64,000 nucleotides of DNA from an uncultured Bacteroidales bacterium (GCA_902800525.1 CADCEV010000001.1:1-64000); one strand, 5' to 3'; shown: positions 32,852 to 41,196, numbered from the stretch's first letter. Made by a program: numbers and translations. The notes: a model not told the origin generated them from the sequence alone.

Positions 32852-33607
32852 ATGGAAACACTAAAATTAAAAGAAAAATTAGAAGAGTTTGCAAACCATT
32901 CCAAAGAAAGTGTAGAACAACTTAATTATGAATTCAAAGCGCTCGCGCCTTATTTTCTTTCAGGTGGATATATAAAAGTTCGTGAAGATTATCGAGTTTA
33001 TCCCACGACTATAGAGTTTTATTTTCACAGCGAAAAGGAAGATGGGGTTAAAGACCCTATCGTATATCACCGTAACAATAATAAGGTAAAAGGCAAAATA
33101 CCATACTTCCCTATAATGACTTTACATGCTCACGATTCCGGCTATGATATTACGTTTGAAAATGAAAAGGAACAATATCGTGCTTCGGTGCTTATTCGTG
33201 AGTATCAAATTTGGGATGAACACAATACTTGTTGGTTAAAATGGGATGCAACATCTCAACAATTCTGCCCCATAATAAATGGACAAGATCCTAGAAACAC
33301 GCAGGTATTATATTTGAAATACATTCTTAATAGTTTTGCGATAGGAGGATATAGTTGTATTGATTGGATTAATGCTTCAAGTAAAGACGAAATCAATGAA
33401 GCAACATTCCGTCAGAACGTTCCTGAATTCAAAAAAGACACAAAAGGTAATTATATTATTGGAAAAGATTTGAAATATGAAAAAGAAGATCCTATTGAAA
33501 ACGCACCTCTTCCTTTAGATAAAAAGAAATTTTTCAGATATTCTAAAAAAATCTACAATCTATGTCAGCGAAAATGGAGTTTTTCTAGAAAAAATTTCAT
33601 TCAATAG
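32852..33607 (+). CDS. Conserved hypothetical protein co-transcribed with tRNA-Ala
   Basis: This 251-residue soluble, AT-rich protein starts METLKLKEKLEEFANHS. Notable blocks are YPTTIEFYFHSEKEDGVKDP, YFPIMTLHAHDSGYDITFE and ASVLIREYQI, recalling a Bacteroidales hypothetical family that may have a methyladenine-glycosylase-like fold; I am not sure of this. The start lies 17 bases after the tRNA, so its mRNA would be released by tRNA 3' processing. A strong terminator follows. Confidence 0.65.
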   Translation: METLKLKEKLEEFANHSKESVEQLNYEFKALAPYFLSGGYIKVREDYRVYPTTIEFYFHSEKEDGVKDPIVYHRNNNKVKGKIPYFPIMTLHAHDSGYDITFENEKEQYRASVLIREYQIWDEHNTCWLKWDATSQQFCPIINGQDPRNTQVLYLKYILNSFAIGGYSCIDWINASSKDEINEATFRQNVPEFKKDTKGNYIIGKDLKYEKEDPIENAPLPLDKKKFFRYSKKIYNLCQRKWSFSRKNFIQ

Positions 33608-33617
33608 TAATAATCTA

Positions 33618-33641
33618 AGAGGACTTAGTCCTCTTTTTTTA
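33618..33641 (+). terminator. Terminator after the tRNA-linked gene
   Basis: AGAGGAC (33618-33624), TTA loop, GTCCTCT (33628-33634), then a T-run. Confidence 0.9.
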
Positions 33642-33687
33642 TTCTTTTTAACTCCTCTTGTACTTTTAACAATTTTTAACAGAAATT

Positions 33688-33720
33688 TTTGGGAATTGCG
33701 CGAAAAAACATATACCTTTG
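33688..33720 (+). promoter_or_regulatory. Promoter of the peptidase-deiminase operon
   Basis: TTTGGGAATTGC (33688) and TACCTTTG (33713-33720). Confidence 0.75.
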
Positions 33721-33755
33721 CACCGAAAAGTTAATAACTAAAATTGCAAAGATAT

Positions 33756-34556
33756 ATGAATTTAAATCCGGTAATTATTCAGCGCAAGAATTTGCGGTTA
33801 AAATTGTGGGATGACATTCGTCCTATGAACGATGAACAGGTTAAAGCAGAGTTGATCTACATGAAGTATGGTTTCTTTGATGAAAGTGGTTTTAATCTTC
33901 CGATAGAGCCAGACACAACGCCCAAACTCTTTCATCTTTGTCAGACAGTCAGGGAACGGCTGAATGTACATGAAAAGGTCGTATTTCAACTGGACAACCG
34001 CGTACGTGTCCAAGGTGGCTGTATTGTTTCCGGCAACGACCAATATCCGAGTATTATTCACATGTCTTCCGGAGCTGTGAATACGCTGTCTGAAGATGAG
34101 TTGAATGTTCTTATTGGTCACGAATTAGGACATCTTATCAATAAAGATGGAATTGTAAGTTTCTATTTCAACTTGAAATATAAGAAAAGCGGAGCACCCA
34201 AGAAAATCGCTCATCAGTTTAATGTGTATCGTCTCCTTTCCGAATTGGAAGCAGATCGATATGCGTATCTCGCGTGTGGTAACTTGGATACTTGTATCTC
34301 GTATCAATATAAAAGAATTGGCGGCATAGACATCAAAAAGTTTGGAGCGCCTGCAAATCAATTTATTGAGGGGAATCACAAACGCGTGCAAATGTTTTTC
34401 GATGGGGGACAAATAGGAAGCAATACACATCCTTATGACGCAATTAGAACGGAGGCTTTGCATATTTTTGCTACTTCCAAGAACTCCCATGAACTAAGTT
34501 CGCGGATGTACCCGCTTGTGTATTACATTGATAAGTATGCAAACGAAATAATTTAG
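33756..34556 (+). CDS. M48-like zinc metallopeptidase, cytosolic
   Basis: This 266-residue protein has the zinc motif HELGH in LNVLIGHELGHLINKDG (about residues 119-135) and a downstream Glu in SELEADRYAYLACG, the third ligand arrangement of M48-type gluzincins. There are no signal peptide or membrane helices, unlike HtpX. I start at ATG 33756. AT-rich, in an operon with a deiminase-like gene whose AGGAGG ribosome site overlaps this gene's stop. Substrate unknown. Confidence 0.78.
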   Translation: MNLNPVIIQRKNLRLKLWDDIRPMNDEQVKAELIYMKYGFFDESGFNLPIEPDTTPKLFHLCQTVRERLNVHEKVVFQLDNRVRVQGGCIVSGNDQYPSIIHMSSGAVNTLSEDELNVLIGHELGHLINKDGIVSFYFNLKYKKSGAPKKIAHQFNVYRLLSELEADRYAYLACGNLDTCISYQYKRIGGIDIKKFGAPANQFIEGNHKRVQMFFDGGQIGSNTHPYDAIRTEALHIFATSKNSHELSSRMYPLVYYIDKYANEII

Positions 34557-34560
34557 GAGG
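34555..34560 (+). promoter_or_regulatory. AGGAGG ribosome binding site of the deiminase gene
   Basis: A full Shine-Dalgarno sequence, seven bases before ATG 34568 and overlapping the previous stop. Such sites are rare in this window. Confidence 0.75.
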
Positions 34561-34567
34561 ACACATT

Positions 34568-35383
34568 ATGACTAATATCGTTTGTTTTTCTAAATACCTG
34601 ACCGCATATAAATGTTGGTCAGAGCTGTCCGCTGCTCTCGCTCGGCAGCAAGTGGATTATACCCTTCTTCCAAATACCAAGGATATATAGATGCGGGACT
34701 TTATGCCCGTGCAATGTACACCGGATCATTTTGTGGCCTATCGTTATGAACCGGACTACCTTCGCGGACAATCACAGTACATCACAAACTGGAAGCATGT
34801 TATTGCGCCAAGTCGCCTTCCGTATGTCAATTCCGGGCTTATTCTCGATGGTGGAAATGTGATTATGTGCGGTAACAAAGTAATATTGACCGAGAAAGTG
34901 TTTCAAGAAAATCCTTCTTTGCTACCGATGCAACTTATTCCACGTTTGGACAGGGCATTTCGTGCAGAAACGGTAATTATTCCATGGGATCGCCATGAGC
35001 CATATGGTCATGCGGACGGCATGGTACGTTATATAGGAAACGGCAAAGTGTTAATTACCAATTATTACGACTTTGATAAAGGACTTCGCAAAAGACTACT
35101 TGACGCTTTGCTGCCTCATTTTGAAGTAGTGGAGCTGCACTATGACACACCAAGACCTCACAAATGGAACTGGGCATACATCAACTACCTGTTGACAGAC
35201 GGCAAACTATTTCTTCCGCGGCTTAATGTCCCCGAGGATGAACAGGCTTGCGCACAAATCGGTTCTGCTTTAGGTATTCCACGTGAACATATTGAATTAG
35301 TAGATATTAACGGCGTATTAAGAAACGGAGGTGGCTTAAATTGTATTTCATGGAATGTATCATTATACGATTCAATACTATGA
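34568..35383 (+). pseudogene. Agmatine deiminase/PAD-like gene interrupted by an in-frame amber codon
   Basis: Codons 1-40 (ending LLPNTKDI) and the frame from 34691 (MRDFMPVQ) are in the same frame, separated only by TAG at 34688-34690. The family has a Trp here (KDIWxRDxMPVQ), so TGG to TAG is the simplest reading. Downstream catalytic motifs are intact: LDGGN, GHADGM and the nucleophile Cys in GGGLNC. ATG directly follows TAG, so reinitiation could give a 230-residue protein that keeps the Arg-Asp substrate motif. The family hydrolyses agmatine or peptidyl-arginine guanidino groups. Pseudogene, reinitiating gene or sequence error cannot be separated here. Confidence 0.8.
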
Positions 35384-35559
35384 CCGATAATTTAACTGCC
35401 GATATGCACGCAGAGTTTACCATAGATCCCGCAACCGAACTCAAACACAAAGCCATGTGTGTTCTTCAACTCATCGGCTCTCACTATTCGCAAGAAGAAT
35501 TAGAGACCTATTCCGCTCTCTATGGCATTTCTCCCGAACAAGTTCTCAAATACATTTAG
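35380..35559 (+). CDS. Small protein coupled to the deiminase gene
   Basis: 59 residues starting MTDNLTADMHAEF, overlapping the deiminase stop as ATGA. Two predicted helices (KHKAMCVLQLIGSHY and EELETYSALYG) and an ending ISPEQVLKYI suggest a small helical domain. The family is not recognised. The overlap implies translational coupling with the deiminase. Confidence 0.6.
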   Translation: MTDNLTADMHAEFTIDPATELKHKAMCVLQLIGSHYSQEELETYSALYGISPEQVLKYI

Positions 35560-35586
35560 GGTGGGGTATAACCTCACCTTTTTTTG
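35559..35586 (+). terminator. Terminator of the peptidase-deiminase operon
   Basis: GGTGGGG (35560-35566) and CCTCACC (35572-35578), with one G-U pair, then seven T's. Confidence 0.8.
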
Positions 35587-35631
35587 AATCTTTTTTGGTG
35601 ATTTGGGATTTGGCGTATTGTAAAGATAATG

Positions 35632-36048
35632 TTATTCTTCTCCAAGAATTTGCAGCATTTGAGCCGGAGTTACCACTCGCGGATCAATCGGAAAATGTTT
35701 CAAGTTACCGGTAACAAGGAATGAATCTTCTTTTGAAAGTGCCACTTCATAGAAAACACGGTCATCCTCATCTATCAGCAACTTACCAAATGATGTCCGA
35801 TTAGTATAAACTCCGTTCTTTCGAATATGAGCCAATAACGTATCCCGTTCTACTGGGTTTATTCGAAGATGAGGACGTGAAAGAACATCTACATATTCAG
35901 CGATTATTTCGTCGTTATACAAAATGTTTATTTCACCTTTAAATAAAAGTTGAACGACTTTTGAAGTCGCAGATTTTAGATTGTGCGTCATGTACGCAGA
36001 CACAAACACGTTTGTGTCAATTACTGCATATACCATACACTTCGCCAT
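35632..36048 (-). CDS. PIN-domain toxin of a toxin-antitoxin pair
   Basis: This 138-residue putative RNase has the PIN acidic residues Asp in AVIDTNVFVSA, Glu in NDEIIAEYVDVLSRP and Asp in IDEDDRVFYEVAL; TGNLKHFP is also typical. Such toxins (TIGR00305-type) cleave RNA when free. It starts directly after the antitoxin TAA (TAAATG), so the pair is coupled. The start could also be the later Met of MVYAVIDTN. Confidence 0.88.
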   Translation of the reverse strand: MAKCMVYAVIDTNVFVSAYMTHNLKSATSKVVQLLFKGEINILYNDEIIAEYVDVLSRPHLRINPVERDTLLAHIRKNGVYTNRTSFGKLLIDEDDRVFYEVALSKEDSFLVTGNLKHFPIDPRVVTPAQMLQILGEE

Positions 36049-36357
36049 TTAGATTTTACCTTCTTTTGCTAAACGCTCTTTACGCTCTTGACGGGCTTTA
36101 CGAATCTCTTCGTTAATTTCATCCAATGTCATTTCCGGTCTGTCAGAACGGTCTGCAGAAAGAAAGGCTTCTAATGCGCGTTTACCTGTCTGATCCTCTT
36201 CGGCGCTAATCGTAAAAGGTATTGAGCGCGTACGAACAACGGCATTGATAAACACATTTACTGCCGCATTTACACTCATACCGAATTGCTCACAGAGTGC
36301 GTCAAATTGCCGCTTAATGTTATTGTCCACACGGACGGTCATTGCTGTTTGTGCCAT
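36049..36357 (-). CDS. RelB/DinJ-family antitoxin
   Basis: This 102-residue protein has an N-terminal ribbon-helix-helix (TAMTVRVDNNIKRQFDALCE ... MSVNAAVNVFINAVV) typical of RelB/DinJ, and a charged, probably disordered C-terminus (RKARQERKERLAKEGKI) that would wrap the toxin. It probably represses its own promoter, in whose spacer and leader operators would lie. A strong AGGAGGA ribosome site precedes the ATG. Confidence 0.9.
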   Translation of the reverse strand: MAQTAMTVRVDNNIKRQFDALCEQFGMSVNAAVNVFINAVVRTRSIPFTISAEEDQTGKRALEAFLSADRSDRPEMTLDEINEEIRKARQERKERLAKEGKI

Positions 36358-36411
36358 AATTATTCCTCCTGTTTGATGATTATTGATTTCAATATGATTT
36401 CATTTCGACTG

Positions 36412-36442
36412 CAAAGATACAACAAAAATTTGAAATAAACAA
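36412..36442 (-). promoter_or_regulatory. Toxin-antitoxin promoter
   Basis: Minus strand: CTTGTTTATTTC (from 36442) and TATCTTTG (36419-36412). Confidence 0.8.
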
Positions 36443-36548
36443 GAAATCGTAAAAAAAAATCAATTTTATTTGAATTTTGTTGCGTAAAGCCTTGTTATTC
36501 GCACAATTTTAACCCTTTAACGAAAAATCCCCGATTTTTCTATATTTA

Positions 36549-36580
36549 TTTGCACATGTCCAAAATTTTTTGTACCTTTG
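36549..36580 (+). promoter_or_regulatory. Promoter of the 36746 gene
   Basis: TTTGCACATGTC (36549) and TACCTTTG (36573-36580). The leader of about 160 bases holds a perfect hairpin, AACCACGTA/TACGTGGTT (36621-36643). Confidence 0.85.
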
Positions 36581-36673
36581 CACCGAAAATATAAAGTTCA
36601 TTACCACGAATACAAAGAATAACCACGTAGAAAATACGTGGTTAAATGTTACGGAAAGATAGGTTAAAGAACC

Positions 36674-36722
36674 AAATATGAACTAAATATTAACTAAAAA
36701 AGAACTAAAGAATAACTAAAGA
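36674..36722 (+). repeat. 11-mer spacer array (AACTAAAGAAT family)
   Basis: Four units at eleven-base spacing (AACTAAATATT, AACTAAAAAAG, AACTAAAGAAT, AACTAAAGAAT) in the leader, just before the start region. Confidence 0.8.
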
Positions 36723-36745
36723 ATTATGTAAAATAAGGAGATAAT

Positions 36746-37159
36746 ATGGCACAAGCAGAATTGAGTCCGGGTATAGAGAGTTTGCGAGGCAAACTGGCCG
36801 GTTATTCAGGATTTCAGGCTCGTTTTAAGAAATGGAAAGATGATAGCGGAAGAGTTATCAAAGTGGGGCCGCAGGAGATTTTCAAAAGACGGAGCAGGGA
36901 TTATAAGCGAAGTCCGCGGACAGAGGCGGAGCTGGCGCAGGCGAGGGTATGGCAGGAGGTTTGTCGAGAGGCAAGCAAGATCATCAAAGATAAGAATCAT
37001 CCGAGATACGCAGAGCTGAGGGCAAGATGGAACGCGCAGTTTAAAGGCGGAGGCGATCCGTATCTGAATAAAGATGAAGAGAAAGTAAAGATATACGGGA
37101 TGTTCCCGGTGTTCGTGCGAATGGTGATTATGAAGGAGAAAAAAGACGCGCAGGGATAA
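36746..37159 (+). CDS. Basic hypothetical protein
   Basis: This 137-residue, strongly basic protein starts MAQAELSPGIESLRGKLAG, with RRSRDYKRSPRTEAELAQAR and a helical middle. No known motif; nucleic acid or ribosome association is conceivable from the charge alone. It has a clear promoter, a hairpin leader and a GGAG ribosome site (aaggagataatATG). It lies between the toxin-antitoxin pair and the hairpin array before lon. Confidence 0.65.
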   Translation: MAQAELSPGIESLRGKLAGYSGFQARFKKWKDDSGRVIKVGPQEIFKRRSRDYKRSPRTEAELAQARVWQEVCREASKIIKDKNHPRYAELRARWNAQFKGGGDPYLNKDEEKVKIYGMFPVFVRMVIMKEKKDAQG

Positions 37160-37187
37160 AGGCTTAATCAAAAATGGGCAAACGCAG

Positions 37188-37207
37188 TTGTCCCAATGAT
37201 GGGACAA
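37188..37207 (+). repeat. Hairpin TTGTCCCA/TGGGACAA
   Basis: A perfect 8-bp stem with loop ATGA, 28 bases after the 36746 gene. No T-run follows, so it is a weak terminator at best. Confidence 0.6.
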
Positions 37208-37482
37208 AAGTGCATAATGAAAGACAGGATGACATCCGGCATAATGAACGACGCTAATATGTACACATGCAAAAGAACTGACATAATGGCAGAGGAAATG
37301 GCAGTATAGAAAAATGGCATAATTCTTGCACAATCATTCATGTGATGAAAAATATTGATACAAATCTAATCGCGATTATGTAAAATAGTACTTTGCGAGA
37401 ATCACTCCCTACTATAAATAAGGAAAGAGAAACCGGCATAAAATGCCGGACAAATAGACGAAGAATATAAACGCGAGACCAG

Positions 37483-37567
37483 ACTCAGCGCTTACGCACT
37501 GAGCAGAAAACGAAAACAGGATACGAGACAAACTCAGCGCTTACGCACTGAGCAGAAAACGAAAACA
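37483..37567 (+). repeat. 36-bp direct repeat, two copies
   Basis: Identical copies at 37483-37518 and 37532-37567 (period 49), each made of the CTCAGCGC hairpin plus CAGAAAACGAAAACA. Confidence 0.9.
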
Positions 37568-37701
37568 AGACAACCGGCATGAGATGCCGGGATAATGAAC
37601 GGAGACCGAAAATGAAAAGACGCGGAACTGAAGTCCCGCGAACAGAACGAAGAAAGACACGGAACGAAACGATAATAAAAAAGACGATAATACAAAAGAA
37701 T

Positions 37702-40086
37702 ATGGAAGATAATTATCAGATAGAACAAACGTTTTATGATGTACTGCCGATAAAGAACAATGTGGTCTTTCCGGGAGTATTGTTGCCTATTGCAGTATCC
37801 AAGAAAAGCAGCTTGAAGTTGATCAAAGCGGCGGAGAAAGACAACCGGCCTTTACTGCTGTTGACGCAGAAAGACGGCAAAGTGACTAAAGAGCCGAAGG
37901 AGTTATTGGCTGAAGATCAACTGTTTACGCTTGGTGTTTTGGCTCGAGTTATTCAGATCATCCCTGTTCCGGAAATGGGAAAAGACACGATGATGGCTGT
38001 TTTTGAGGGTCTTCAGCGTGTTCAAGCCGTGGATATGTACGAGGAAAACGGCATTCTCAAAGCGCACGCTTTGGAGGCAAAAGAAAACATGCCGCTCAAA
38101 AACGACAAGCAGTTCAAAGCCATGGCGGACAACATCAAAGAGACAGTTTTGAAGATTTTGGACGAGCAAGACGGCAACACGACCGGCTTGGAGAGCGCTA
38201 TTCGAACTATCAATAGTACCCCCACCCTTGTCAATTATGTGTGCGCCATCTACCACATGCCGACCGAAGCGAAGCAAGGACTGTTGGAGATTCATGCCTT
38301 GACCGAACGTGCAGAAGCTTTGCTGACGATCCTCCAGAAAGACCTGGACGAGCTGATTATCAAGGCAGATATTCGTCGTCGTACGGCGGAGAAGATCGAC
38401 CAGCGGCAAAGGGAGTATTTCCTGCAACAGGAGATGGAAACCATCAAAAAGGACTTGGGTGACGAAGATAGTAACGAACAGACAATCAAGGAGTTACGCG
38501 AGCGTGCAAAAGGCAAAGCATGGTCTGAGACGGTGGGAACACAGTTTGAGAAAGAACTCAAACGGCTTGAGCGCATGCACATGTTTTCGCCGGACTACTC
38601 TACCCAATTGGATTATTTAGAGACGATGTTGGAGTTGCCTTGGGGCGTTTATTCCGAGGATAACTATGACATGCAGCACGCGCAGGAGATTCTTAACAGA
38701 GACCATTTCGGCTTGGACAAGGTGAAAGAGCGTATTGTTGAGTATCTGGCCGTTCAGCGTCAGTTGTCGCTTCGCAGCAAGAAAGACAAGGATGCTAATC
38801 CTGTTAAGTCCCCTATTTTGTGTCTGTTTGGCCCTCCGGGTGTTGGCAAAACGAGTCTGGGAAAGAGCGTAGCAGAGGCGCTTGGACGCAAGTATGCCAG
38901 GATTTCTCTGGGCGGTTTGCACGACGAAGCGGAGATCCGCGGACACAGAAGAACGTATATCGGTGCGCTGCCCGGACGTATTGTCGATAGTATCAAGAAA
39001 TGCGGCACTTCGAACCCTGTTTTTGTGCTCGATGAGATAGATAAGATCGGAGCAGACTACAAAGGTGACCCGACAGCGGCGTTGCTCGAAGTGCTTGATC
39101 CTGAGCAGAATAGCACATTCCATGATAACTATCTGGATGTCGATTATGATTTGAGCAAAGTGCTGTTTATCGCGACGGCTAATAGTTTGGAAACCGTTCC
39201 GCGGCCGCTACTCGACCGAATGGAGTTGATCGAGATGACCGGATATCTGCAGGAAGAGAAAGAAGAAATCGCCAAACGGCATTTGATTCCGAAGGAACTG
39301 AAGAACCACGGTCTGAAGGCGACGCAGCTGAAGTTCAAGAAGGAGATTCTCGCGCATATAATAGATGATTACACGCGCGAGTCCGGTGTCCGGAGTTTGG
39401 AGAGACAGATTGCTACTATCTGCCGCAAGGTCGATACCAAATTGGCGCTCGACGAGGATTATAACGTGACCATAACATTGGAGGATCTCAGGAATTACCT
39501 TGGTCAGAAACGTTTCAGCCGCGATAGTTGGGAGACCAACAAGTATGTGGGCGTGGTAACAGGTCTTGCTTGGACACAAGTCGGCGGCGAGATATTGTTC
39601 ATCGAGACGAGCCTGAGTCAGAGCAAAGCGCCGACGCTTACGTTGACCGGAAACCTCGGCGATGTGATGAAAGAATCTGCCACTTTGGCACTCGGTTATG
39701 TGAAAGCGCACGCAAAGGAATTAGGTATCAAACCCGAAGTGTTTGAGAAGACAGCCGTTCATATCCATGTGCCGGAAGGCGCTATTCCAAAAGACGGTCC
39801 AAGTGCCGGTATTACAATGACAACCGCTCTCGTAAGTGCCTTTACCAAGCGTTTGGTTAAACCGCGTATTGCCATGACCGGAGAGATGACGCTTCGCGGC
39901 AAAGTGCTGCCGATCGGCGGTGTGAAGGAGAAGCTGCTCGCTGCCAAACGCGCCGGAATCACAGATATTATCTTGTGCGAGGACAATAGAAAAGATGTCG
40001 CTGAGATCAACGACATCTATCTGAAAGGGCTGAATCTGCACTATGTGCATGATATTAGCGAGGTATTAGAAAAAGCACTCCAGTAA
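37702..40086 (+). CDS. lon: ATP-dependent protease Lon
   Basis: This 794-residue AAA+ serine protease of the cytosol has an N-terminal substrate domain (about 1-200), a coiled linker, Walker A GPPGVGKTSLGKS, Walker B VFVLDEIDKI, the catalytic Ser in PKDGPSAGITM and the catalytic Lys in GKVLPIGGVKEKLLAAKRAG. It degrades misfolded and regulatory proteins. I start at 37702 (MEDNYQIEQ); upstream codons in the same frame run through hairpins and read as Arg/Lys-rich nonsense. The last codons form the 5' arm of its terminator. Confidence 0.97.
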   Translation: MEDNYQIEQTFYDVLPIKNNVVFPGVLLPIAVSKKSSLKLIKAAEKDNRPLLLLTQKDGKVTKEPKELLAEDQLFTLGVLARVIQIIPVPEMGKDTMMAVFEGLQRVQAVDMYEENGILKAHALEAKENMPLKNDKQFKAMADNIKETVLKILDEQDGNTTGLESAIRTINSTPTLVNYVCAIYHMPTEAKQGLLEIHALTERAEALLTILQKDLDELIIKADIRRRTAEKIDQRQREYFLQQEMETIKKDLGDEDSNEQTIKELRERAKGKAWSETVGTQFEKELKRLERMHMFSPDYSTQLDYLETMLELPWGVYSEDNYDMQHAQEILNRDHFGLDKVKERIVEYLAVQRQLSLRSKKDKDANPVKSPILCLFGPPGVGKTSLGKSVAEALGRKYARISLGGLHDEAEIRGHRRTYIGALPGRIVDSIKKCGTSNPVFVLDEIDKIGADYKGDPTAALLEVLDPEQNSTFHDNYLDVDYDLSKVLFIATANSLETVPRPLLDRMELIEMTGYLQEEKEEIAKRHLIPKELKNHGLKATQLKFKKEILAHIIDDYTRESGVRSLERQIATICRKVDTKLALDEDYNVTITLEDLRNYLGQKRFSRDSWETNKYVGVVTGLAWTQVGGEILFIETSLSQSKAPTLTLTGNLGDVMKESATLALGYVKAHAKELGIKPEVFEKTAVHIHVPEGAIPKDGPSAGITMTTALVSAFTKRLVKPRIAMTGEMTLRGKVLPIGGVKEKLLAAKRAGITDIILCEDNRKDVAEINDIYLKGLNLHYVHDISEVLEKALQ

Positions 40087-40099
40087 GAGTGCTTTTTTT
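40071..40099 (+). terminator. lon terminator overlapping its stop codon, bidirectional
   Basis: AAAAGCACTC (40071-40080) and GAGTGCTTTT (40087-40096), with TAA in the loop. T-runs on both strands also serve the convergent XRE gene. Confidence 0.9.
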
Positions 40100-40124
40100 A
40101 ATTAAAAATTAAAAATTAAAAATT
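40099..40124 (+). repeat. Heptamer spacer (ATTAAAA family)
   Basis: Three to four ATTAAAA units between the lon terminator and the end of the XRE gene. Confidence 0.75.
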
Positions 40125-40521
40125 ATTGACGATTATTGGTGTAGAATTCTTCAAAGGTATTATCGGTATAATAGACCACAATACGACTAATCTGTTTAGG
40201 AGGAGCTGCAGGAGTCTGCGGCTCTTCTTTTTGTACCGGGCGCGTTGCTCTCTCTTTGGGATCCGGCGGAAGAACATCAAAAAGCCCGGCTTCTTGCCCG
40301 GGCACACTCCGCCACATCTCACCAATACCCAAAATCAGCCATTCGGGATTCAAGGTCGGGTAACGCTCCATAATTCGTTTCATCACTTCGAGGCTGGGAT
40401 TATTGCGTCCAGCCATCATATTACTGATCGTTCCGGGCTGCACGCGGATCTCTACAGCGAACTGTCTTGCAGATAATCCCAGCGTTTCAATTAACTTTTC
40501 TATACGTTCACGCTCACTCAT
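40123..40521 (-). CDS. XRE-family helix-turn-helix regulator
   Basis: This 132-residue protein has an N-terminal Cro/CI-type HTH (residues 8-62: LGLSARQFAVEIRVQPGTIS, NMMAGRNNPSLEVMKRIM), then WLILGIGEMW, a Pro-rich linker and a short C-terminal strand region (ISRIVVYYTDNTFEEFY). It resembles phage-type repressors adapted as chromosomal regulators in Bacteroidales. Its promoter carries a TTTGTGAAT motif that recurs in the adjacent intergenic region, so it may regulate itself. Targets unknown. Confidence 0.85.
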   Translation of the reverse strand: MSERERIEKLIETLGLSARQFAVEIRVQPGTISNMMAGRNNPSLEVMKRIMERYPTLNPEWLILGIGEMWRSVPGQEAGLFDVLPPDPKERATRPVQKEEPQTPAAPPKQISRIVVYYTDNTFEEFYTNNRQ

Positions 40522-40568
40522 AGATAATATTTAGATTACCAAATAATAGTTATTTTCAAAATCGGGTG

Positions 40569-40600
40569 CAAAGTTACAAAAAATATTTGATATTCACAAA
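40569..40600 (-). promoter_or_regulatory. Promoter of the XRE gene
   Basis: Minus strand: TTTGTGAATATC (from 40600) and TAACTTTG (40576-40569). Confidence 0.82.
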
Positions 40601-41196
40601 TATATGCAGATATTTTTGTGATTTTATTTTGTTATTTGTGAACATAAGACTTTTAACTTTGTGAACAGCACTCTTTTATGAGCGACCGTGGAACAATTTT
40701 AAAGTCCTAATCTAAGGATTCGGTATCCTATGCAGTCACAGTGGAACAGAGGGTATAATATAGATAGTAATATTAGTGCATGTAAGCACATTAAAACGCA
40801 GAATTTAAGCGTTTTAGCATTGTTATTTAGCGTAAAAACGGGCATATTCTGGCTGTGTTGGATATTCCTTGCCATAATCTCAAAGCAACACTTTAAGTAA
40901 AAGCGATAATTGTTGATATTCTGCAAGTTATGAATTGTATCACATCATCAATGCCTTGTTAATCATGGTAAAAACAAGCGATGTTCTATTTTTCTACGCC
41001 ACATTCCGGGCAGTAAATGGGACTACTCTACCCTTTTTGTCACGGATGTGTATGGCGTTAAGAACAAGTGTGACTTGCTGTAGTTTGTGAATTGCATATT
41101 TGTGAACGAATATACACCAAAATGTGTTCACCTTTATTGCCCGCGTGCGCGCATATTTTTATAAAAGGTCTTTGAAAATTTCACAAATATTAGGGA
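40601..41196. other. Gene-free region between the XRE gene and the 41267 gene
   Basis: About 600 bases with no credible coding sequence. It contains TTTGTGAAC or near copies at 40635, 40658, 41084 and 41099 and an inverted GTTCAC at 41126, possible operators of the XRE protein, plus a possible promoter (TTTG at 40635, TAACTTTG at 40654). The rest shows no clear structure. A decayed gene cannot be excluded. Confidence 0.5.

Larger units (their letters stand above)
37160..37701 (+). other. Long gene-free, purine-rich leader with hairpin array before lon
   Basis: 542 bases without a credible gene. From 37410 the + strand is almost free of pyrimidines except inside hairpins: CCGGCAT/ATGCCGG (37433-37449), CTCAGCGC/GCACTGAG (37484-37503 and again 37533-37552), CCGGCAT/ATGCCGG (37574-37590) and CGCGG/CCGCG (37621-37640). 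The order A-B-B-A-C and the purine linkers suggest a structured mRNA leader for lon or a mobile hairpin element. A possible promoter (TACTTTG near 37389) is weak. Confidence 0.6.

Noticed and set aside
33618-36048. Genomic island integrated at tRNA-Ala
   Set aside because: No integrase and no repeat of the tRNA 3' end was seen in the following sequence; AT-richness alone is not enough.
37483-37567. Two 36-bp repeats resembling a minimal CRISPR array
   Set aside because: The spacer is only 13 bases, there are only two copies, the repeats contain their own linker, and no cas genes are present.
37579-37701. Upstream start for lon
   Set aside because: The extension is Arg/Lys-rich, passes through hairpins and has no counterpart in Lon proteins.
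40699-40926. 75-codon minus-strand open frame
   Set aside because: No promoter or family match; composition is as expected for AT-rich non-coding DNA.
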